From NCBI GenBank assembly GCA_937910825.1, contig CALEMO010000384.1:1-11696 (forward strand): a stretch of DNA of 11,696 bases. Direction: 5' to 3'. A program made the position numbers and the translations under genes. Positions 7,538 to 11,696 of this stretch are shown here, in pieces (the stretch's first letter is position 1; each line of letters opens with the position of its first letter). This DNA comes from an uncultured Solirubrobacterales bacterium (lineage in GTDB: Bacteria > Actinomycetota > Thermoleophilia > Solirubrobacterales > 70-9). The notes below the pieces were generated by a model. It made no database searches. It had not been told where the DNA came from and saw only the letters and a program-made list of their open reading frames with translations.

Positions 7538-7982
7538 TGTTTCGCCGCTTCCTGCTCGCTGGTTCACTATTTCTGCTGGCAAACCCCCCTGCTGACGGGC
7601 TGTGGAAGCCAAAGTCAGGCTGAAAACGCCGATGAGTTTCGTGAGCAGGTAGCCAAACTTCCCAGCGAGATCGAGCTGCTGCCTGAACCCGAAGGTCGCC
7701 CGGGCCTGGTCGAAGGAGTGCTTACGATCAGAAATGGTGAAGGCAGCCGTTTTCTTTTCTCGTTTGGCCCGGCCCCGGAGAAGCTGCCGCAAAAGGTGGC
7801 CAACCGGGTCGGAGCGCACTGGTTTGACCAAGGCGCACAGGTCACCTATTGGTTCGAACCGTACCCCACAGGGCTCAACAGGGCCGGGATCGAAGGCGCC
7901 TTCGGCCAGGAAGGCCAGCCTGGGAAAACGCAAGACCGAAGAACGTCGCAACGCCCTGATCTTGCTCGGCCTGCTCGATTAG
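7537..7982 (+). pseudogene. Small lipoprotein gene, apparently double-frameshifted
   Basis: The ATG at 7537 shares one base with the rpiA stop and encodes a signal peptide, MFRRFLLAGSLFLLAN, then hits a stop after 28 residues. One C fewer in the C6 run (7584-7589) restores NPLLTGCGSQSQAEN, a textbook lipobox with the lipidated Cys in LTGC. The same frame continues through FREQVAKLPSEIELLPEPEGR, VEGVLTIRNGEGSRFLFSFG and AHWFDQGAQVTYWFEPYP. One A fewer in the AAAA run (7925-7928) then leads to a hydrophobic end, RRNALILLGLLD, with a stop at 7980-7982. The corrected product would be 147 residues. I do not recognise the domain. It is probably an rpiA-coupled exported lipoprotein gene, broken by decay or by two homopolymer errors. 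It converges with sufS, ending 21 bases from it. Confidence 0.6.
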
Positions 7983-8003
7983 CTCAGTTGCCGCGCGACT
8001 GGC

Positions 8004-9269
8004 TCAGAGCCCAAAGATCCGGCGGGCGTCGTGCAGTGCTTCGATCAGGCGGTCGGTTTCTTCGTTCGTGTTGTAGACGGCGTAGCTGGCCCGGGTCGTA
8101 GCCGGTACGCCGAGGCGCTTCATCAGGGGCTGGGCGCAGTGATGGCCGGCCCGGACCGCCACACCATGGCGGTCGAGAATCTCCGAGATGTCGTGGGGGT
8201 GCACGCCTTCGATGTCGAATGAGATGATCGCTTCCCGTTCCGCCGTTTCCGGGGGACCGAAGAGCTTCAGGCCGGGTATCTCCAGCAGTCTCGGGATCGC
8301 GTATTCGGTGAGCTGCTTTTCATGGGCCGCGATCGCGTCGAGGCCGATGCTCTTGACCCAGTCGACCGCCACCCCGAGCGCTGCGGCTTCGGCGATCGGT
8401 GGCGTACCGGCTTCGAACTTCGCCGGCACCGAAGCCCAGGTGATCTGGTCCTTGCTGACTTTGCTGATCATTGAACCGCCACCTTCAAAAGGCTCCATTT
8501 CTTCGAGCAGCTCGCGGCGGCCATAGATCACGCCGATTCCCGTCGGACCGTAGAACTTGTGGCCGGTGAAGCCATAGAAGTCGGCACCGATTTCCCCCAT
8601 ATCGAGTTCCATCTTCGGCGCCGCCTGGGCGCCATCGATCAGGGTCATCGCTCCAGCTGCCCGTGCCCTTGCGACCAGGTCTTTCACGGCGTTGGTGGTG
8701 CCGAGCACATTGGAAACGTGTGTGAAAGCGAAGACCTTCGGCTCGCGCTCGAGAGCAGCTTCGAATTCGTCCATTCGAAGACGGCCCTCTTCATCGATGC
8801 CGACCCAGTCGAGCTCAGCGCCGGTGCGCTGGGCGATCATGTACCAGGGCACGATGTTGGAATGGTGCTCCATCTCGGTCAGCAGGATGCGGTCGCCGGG
8901 ACCAAGATTCGCCTGCCCCCAGGACTGGGCGACCAGGTTTATCCCGGAGGTCACGTTGCGGGTAAAAATCACTTCGCGCGGGGAAGCACCGATGTGATTG
9001 GCGACCAGCTTCCTTGCGCCTTCGTAGAGGTTCGTTGCCTCCTCCGAGAGCGTGTGGATGCCACGGTGCACGTTCGCGTTGTGCTCGCGGTAGTAGCGGT
9101 CTACGGCTTCGATGACCGCGACCGGCTTCTGTACCGTCGCGCCGTTGTCGAGGTAAGACAGCGGCTTGCCCTTCACCTCGCGGTGAAGGATCGGAAAGTC
9201 GGCCCGGATCGACTCGTGCGACCGGGGCAGGGCCGGCGCCGAGGCGGTCGAGGGGGCCGGGGAACTCAT
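8004..9269 (-). CDS. sufS: SufS cysteine desulfurase
   Basis: A 421-residue type II PLP-dependent cysteine desulfurase that supplies sulfur to SufU. Family landmarks: YLDNGATVQKP (39-49), NVHRGIHTLSEEAT (66-79), EMEHHSNIVPW with PLP-stacking His135, Asp212 in LIDGAQ, the Schiff-base Lys238 in TGHKFYGPTGIG, and catalytic Cys378 in RAGHHCAQPLM, followed by RASYAVYNT. Length is typical. I chose ATG 9269, which overlaps the sufC stop as ATGA, rather than an upstream start at 9302 that would lie inside sufC. Coupled translation with sufC is likely. The gene ends convergent with the plus-strand lipoprotein gene, so it closes the regulator-sufC-sufS unit, and its partner sufU lies beyond the intervening pair. 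Confidence 0.97.
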   Translation of the reverse strand: MSSPAPSTASAPALPRSHESIRADFPILHREVKGKPLSYLDNGATVQKPVAVIEAVDRYYREHNANVHRGIHTLSEEATNLYEGARKLVANHIGASPREVIFTRNVTSGINLVAQSWGQANLGPGDRILLTEMEHHSNIVPWYMIAQRTGAELDWVGIDEEGRLRMDEFEAALEREPKVFAFTHVSNVLGTTNAVKDLVARARAAGAMTLIDGAQAAPKMELDMGEIGADFYGFTGHKFYGPTGIGVIYGRRELLEEMEPFEGGGSMISKVSKDQITWASVPAKFEAGTPPIAEAAALGVAVDWVKSIGLDAIAAHEKQLTEYAIPRLLEIPGLKLFGPPETAEREAIISFDIEGVHPHDISEILDRHGVAVRAGHHCAQPLMKRLGVPATTRASYAVYNTNEETDRLIEALHDARRIFGL

Positions 9270-10033
9270 GCCGCCGCTGCTTCGACCTCGTCCCTGATCC
9301 ACCCGTAGCCTTCAGCCTCGAGCTGATCGACCAGTTCAGCGCCGCCTTCTTTGACGATCGTGCCTTCGTACATGACATGAACCGCGTCGGGCTCGACCAT
9401 GTGGAGCAGGCGCTGGTAATGGGTGATGACCAGGGCGCCCATGTCGGGGCCGGTGAATTTGTTGATGCCATCGGCGACGGTGCGCAGTGCGTCGATGTCG
9501 AGACCGGAATCGGTCTCGTCGAGGATCGCCATCTTCGGCTTGAGCAGGGCCAACTGGAGCAGTTCCATTCGCTTCTTCTCGCCGCCCGAGAAGCCGTCGT
9601 TGAGGTAACGGCTGGAAAAGTCCTGCGGGATGTTCGCCAGGTCCATCGCCTCGCGAGCCTGGGCCGCGAACTCCTTGATTTTGAGTGGCTTCTCGCCGCG
9701 GACATCACGCTGGGCGTTGAGAATCTGGCGCAGGTACTTGCTGACCGCGACTCCCGGGATCGCAACCGGATACTGGAACGCCATGAAGACGCCCTTCTGT
9801 GAGCGCTCGTCGGGAGCGGCCCCGGTGATGTCTTCACCGTCGAACAGGATCGAACCTTCGGTTATTTCAAGCGCGGGATGGCCCATGATCGCGTTGGCCA
9901 GAGTCGACTTGCCGGATCCGTTCGGACCCATCAGCGCGTGGACCTTGCCGGTCTCGACCTTGAGGTTCAAAGCGTGCAGGATCTGCTTGTCCTCGACGCT
10001 GACGTGAAGGTTCTTGATCTCTAGCTCTGCCAA
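9266..10033 (-). CDS. sufC: SufC, ABC-type ATPase of the SUF complex
   Basis: A 255-residue soluble ABC ATPase that dimerises on SufB-SufD and drives cluster assembly. Motifs: Walker A GPNGSGKST (36-44), Q-loop Gln87 in AFQYPVAIPG, signature SGGEKKRMELLQ (149-160), Walker B MAILDE with catalytic Glu173 followed by TDSGLD, and H-loop His205 (VITHYQRLL). TDSGLDIDAL is diagnostic for SufC among ABC proteins. The start is TTG at 10031-10033, with GGAG eight bases upstream; no better start is available near the family N-terminus. It follows the Rrf2 regulator by 47 bases and overlaps sufS by four bases. In many actinobacteria sufC lies next to sufBD; here it is about 3.4 kb from sufB. Confidence 0.97.
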   Translation of the reverse strand: MAELEIKNLHVSVEDKQILHALNLKVETGKVHALMGPNGSGKSTLANAIMGHPALEITEGSILFDGEDITGAAPDERSQKGVFMAFQYPVAIPGVAVSKYLRQILNAQRDVRGEKPLKIKEFAAQAREAMDLANIPQDFSSRYLNDGFSGGEKKRMELLQLALLKPKMAILDETDSGLDIDALRTVADGINKFTGPDMGALVITHYQRLLHMVEPDAVHVMYEGTIVKEGGAELVDQLEAEGYGWIRDEVEAAAA

Positions 10034-10080
10034 GGGTCTGGCTCCGTTTCTTTCAGTTGGAAGGAAGTTGGCGGATGCGC

Positions 10081-10551
10081 TCAGGCGGCGCTGCCGACGG
10101 CGGGCTGCCGTTTTTCGGCCGGCTGAGAAAACTCGACGAGTTCAGCCAGGGTGGTTCCCGCAAGCGCCCGGTTGACGCCACCCTGGACCCTCGTCCAGAG
10201 CAGCTTGGTCGCGCAGGCGCGGTCGGAGTCATCTTCGTGGGAACAGAGGACCTTGCCTTCGGGCGTTTCGTGGAAGCACTCCATTGGCGCAATCGGGCCC
10301 TCGAGGGCCTCGACCACTTCGATCATCGTGATCGAATCGGCCGGGTGTGCCAGGCAGTAACCGCCATGGGCGCCACGGGTCGAAGTGACCAGTCCCGCCT
10401 TGCGCAGTTTCGCCACCAGGTGCTCGAGATAAGAGAGCGGCAGGCGCTCGGCTTCGGCAACTGCGTTCAGCGAGACGGGCCCGCTGCCGGGCTGGCGGCC
10501 GAGTTCAACCATGAAGCGAACTCCGTATTCGGCTTTCGTCGAGAAAAGCAT
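10081..10551 (-). CDS. Rrf2-family Fe-S-responsive regulator (SufR/IscR-like)
   Basis: A 156-residue Rrf2 winged-helix regulator, expected to bind a Fe-S cluster and control suf expression. It has the typical opening MLFSTKAEYGVRFMVEL, the helix-turn-helix around SLNAVAEAERLPLSYLEHLV (27-46), the wing TSTRGAHGGYCLAHP, and the dimer-helix end CATKLLWTRV. Cys92, Cys103 and Cys113 are candidate ligands. The last aligns with IscR Cys104, but the middle spacing is longer than in IscR, and IscR His107 is Lys116 here. The start is ATG 10551 or GTG 10557; upstream in-frame sequence to 10653 reads through the GNAT gene and is not family-like. An operator-like palindrome covers its translation-start region, implying autoregulation. 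It is the first gene of the sufC-sufS unit. Confidence 0.92.
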   Translation of the reverse strand: MLFSTKAEYGVRFMVELGRQPGSGPVSLNAVAEAERLPLSYLEHLVAKLRKAGLVTSTRGAHGGYCLAHPADSITMIEVVEALEGPIAPMECFHETPEGKVLCSHEDDSDRACATKLLWTRVQGGVNRALAGTTLAELVEFSQPAEKRQPAVGSAA

Positions 10552-10557
10552 CAACAC

Positions 10558-10582
10558 ATATCCTACGGCATTGGTCGGGCTT
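10558..10582. promoter_or_regulatory. Candidate Rrf2 (IscR type 1-like) operator
   Basis: On the plus strand ATATCCTAC, seven bases, then GTCGGGCTT. Each 9-base arm matches the E. coli IscR type 1 half-site (ATASYYGAC / GTCRRSTAT) at seven of nine positions, and the 25-bp length and 7-base centre are exact. It covers a TAGGAT -10-like hexamer (minus strand, 10560-10565) and the Rrf2 gene's ribosome-binding region, and it overlaps the GNAT stop. This suits repression of the regulator-sufC-sufS unit. Confidence 0.5.
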
Positions 10583-11246
10583 ACCCTTCGGGCAGCGTCC
10601 GCTCGCGATGCCTGCGACGGTTGCGGGCCATGCGCCGCCTGATGCGCCGCCATGGCGATACCCGGAGCGTCCCCCGGGCCGAAGACCCGAGCGCTCGGGC
10701 CAATAGCGAACCCGAGAAGTCAACGGGGCCCGGCAACTCGATCCGGATTTCCACCTGTCCTGGCTCGCCGGAAATGGTGCGCGACATGTCAGGCACGAGA
10801 TTCTCAAAAAGTCCGGTGGCCGAAGTATTGCTGGTCAGGACGAGTGCCAGGAAGTAGTTGATTCCCTGGAGCGCCGCCAGACGCACGAGCTTCTGGAGCA
10901 GCGTCGTGCCGAGGCCCTGGCCCTGCCAGCCGTCACTGACGATGATCGCCACCTCGGCTTCGTCGCGGATCTGCGTGCGCACGAAACGCGCGACGCCGAT
11001 CAGGGATCCGTCATCCGGGTCGATCGCAACCAGGGCTTCGTGATCTATGTGGTCAACTTCCGTCAGGTAGACCAGGTCGCTGTCGTTGAGACGCTGAACC
11101 GGAGCGAAGAAACGCTGGAAACGAGATTCCGGGGTGAGTGCTTCGAATGCGTTCTTCATCAGTGTCTTGTCGTCCGGACGGATCGCACGTAAAAGCACGT
11201 CGACACCGGGGCCGAGCGTCACCTTCTCACTTGGGCTGGGACTCAA
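10581..11246 (-). CDS. GNAT-family N-acetyltransferase
   Basis: A 221-residue GNAT acetyltransferase. The core runs from LLRAIRPDDKTLM through TPESRFQRFFAPVQRLND and EVDHIDHEALVAID to the acetyl-CoA loop GWQGQGLGTTLLQKL (106-120; the Q-x-x-G-x-G/A motif). It resembles actinobacterial GNATs that follow an 'RPIRPED' opening, some of which are protein lysine acetyltransferase domains; the substrate cannot be told. No cyclic-nucleotide domain is attached. The C-terminus carries a strongly basic tail (about 200-217, RRIRRRMARNRRRHRER). The start is TTG at 11244-11246, ten bases after the response-regulator stop; GTG nine codons in is an alternative. The stop lies 29 bases before the Rrf2 start and inside its candidate operator, so the two may be partly co-transcribed. 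Confidence 0.85.
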   Translation of the reverse strand: MSPSPSEKVTLGPGVDVLLRAIRPDDKTLMKNAFEALTPESRFQRFFAPVQRLNDSDLVYLTEVDHIDHEALVAIDPDDGSLIGVARFVRTQIRDEAEVAIIVSDGWQGQGLGTTLLQKLVRLAALQGINYFLALVLTSNTSATGLFENLVPDMSRTISGEPGQVEIRIELPGPVDFSGSLLARALGSSARGTLRVSPWRRIRRRMARNRRRHRERTLPEG

Positions 11247-11256
11247 CCGGGCGCTC

Positions 11257-11696
11257 TCATGGCTCGATCAGGCCTTGCCGGATGGCGTACCTGACCAGTT
11301 CGACCCGGTCCCGCATCCCGAGTTTCTTCATCGCGTTCGCCCTGTGGTTTTCGACCGTCTTTTCGGATAGGTGAAGCATTTCTGCAATCTGGCGGGTGGT
11401 ATTCGCTTCAGCCACCAGCTTGACTATCTCTTCTTCCCGGGGTGTCAATTCCGAGTGATCGTGCTCGCCGCGCTCAAGCACATCCCGGATCAACGCCTGC
11501 TGGGCACCGGGCGAGAGGAAGGGCTCACCGCGCTGAACCGACCGGATCGCCGCCAGCAGGTCGGTATCGGCCTGCGACTTCAGTACATAGCCCGAGGCCC
11601 CGGCCTTGAGCGCTTCGAAGAGGTAGCGCTCGTCGTCATGCATCGAAAGGATCAGGACCTGCACCTCAGGGGCCTGTGCCTTGATCTCGCGTGTTG
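11257..11696 (-). CDS. NarL/FixJ-type response regulator (5' end missing)
   Basis: The minus-strand frame is open to the window edge, so the N-terminus, including the phospho-acceptor Asp, is not visible. What remains starts TREIKAQAPEVQVLILSMHDDERY, the second half of a receiver domain, with the conserved Lys in SGYVLKSQAD. A linker of about 30 residues is followed by a LuxR-type helix-turn-helix, LTPREEEIVKLVAEANT through KTVENHRANAMKKLG. This domain order is that of NarL/FixJ response regulators, which dimerise on phosphorylation and bind promoters. The sensor kinase is not in the window. The stop is ten bases before the GNAT start, so the two are probably co-transcribed. No target can be named. 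Confidence 0.93.
   Translation of the reverse strand, partial: TREIKAQAPEVQVLILSMHDDERYLFEALKAGASGYVLKSQADTDLLAAIRSVQRGEPFLSPGAQQALIRDVLERGEHDHSELTPREEEIVKLVAEANTTRQIAEMLHLSEKTVENHRANAMKKLGMRDRVELVRYAIRQGLIEP

Noticed and set aside
7490..7951. Minus-strand open frame of 153 codons opposite the lipoprotein region
   Set aside because: The plus-strand reconstruction gives a signal peptide, lipobox and natural end, while the minus-strand frame has no recognisable features or ribosome-binding site.
9270..9302. Upstream start for sufS at 9302
   Set aside because: It would overlap sufC by 37 bases; ATG 9269 gives the usual ATGA junction and a family-length protein.
8559..9308. A 249-codon plus-strand open frame
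   Set aside because: It is the shadow of sufS, which has all catalytic motifs; the antisense translation resembles nothing.
10552..10653. Longer N-terminus for the Rrf2 regulator (190 residues)
   Set aside because: The extra 34 residues overlap the GNAT gene, are not family-like, and the conserved Rrf2 opening starts exactly at ATG 10551.

Overview
The window is GC-rich bacterial DNA dominated by a SUF iron-sulfur cluster assembly locus. SufU as scaffold/sulfur-transfer protein, an Rrf2-type regulator heading the locus, a Rieske-type ferredoxin inside it, frequent GTG/TTG starts and a large actinobacterial-type membrane protein all suggest an actinobacterium. Thermoleophilia/Solirubrobacterales is my best guess, but this is inference from gene content, not from a phylogenetic marker.

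Layout. At the left edge lies the start of a minus-strand thioredoxin-like protein that has lost both CxxC cysteines. Divergent from it, on the plus strand, are a haem-oxygenase-like diiron protein (CADD/TenA-like) and a polytopic membrane protein. The membrane protein's frame opens with a CTG that overlaps the upstream stop (CTGA). After a convergent intergenic region holding two inverted repeats comes a minus-strand 1-Cys peroxiredoxin. Then come sufD, sufB and a Rieske ferredoxin gene (one minus-strand operon, transcribed Rieske-sufB-sufD), and sufU. A plus-strand pair follows: rpiA and a broken lipoprotein gene. The minus strand then resumes with sufS, sufC and the Rrf2 regulator, preceded by a GNAT acetyltransferase and a NarL/FixJ response regulator cut by the right edge.

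How it works together. SufS mobilises sulfur from cysteine, SufU accepts it through a zinc-site cysteine, and SufBCD assembles the cluster. The Rieske protein may supply electrons or be a client. The Rrf2 regulator carries three cysteines and lies directly behind a 25-bp imperfect palindrome resembling an IscR type 1 operator. A second control point is the 114-bp gap before the Rieske gene, which holds a perfect TATAAT, a partial DtxR/IdeR-like iron box and a 9-bp inverted repeat. The SUF genes therefore appear to lie in at least two, possibly three, transcription units. The peroxiredoxin, SUF genes and diiron protein share an iron/oxidative-stress theme, but only the SUF genes are clearly one system.

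Most notable: the cysteine-less thioredoxin-like protein, the CADD-like protein coupled to a CTG-started membrane protein, the split SUF locus with its two candidate control regions, and a lipoprotein gene that needs two single-base corrections to be intact. No tRNA, rRNA, CRISPR array or insertion sequence was recognised. No stretch longer than 300 bases lacks a gene.
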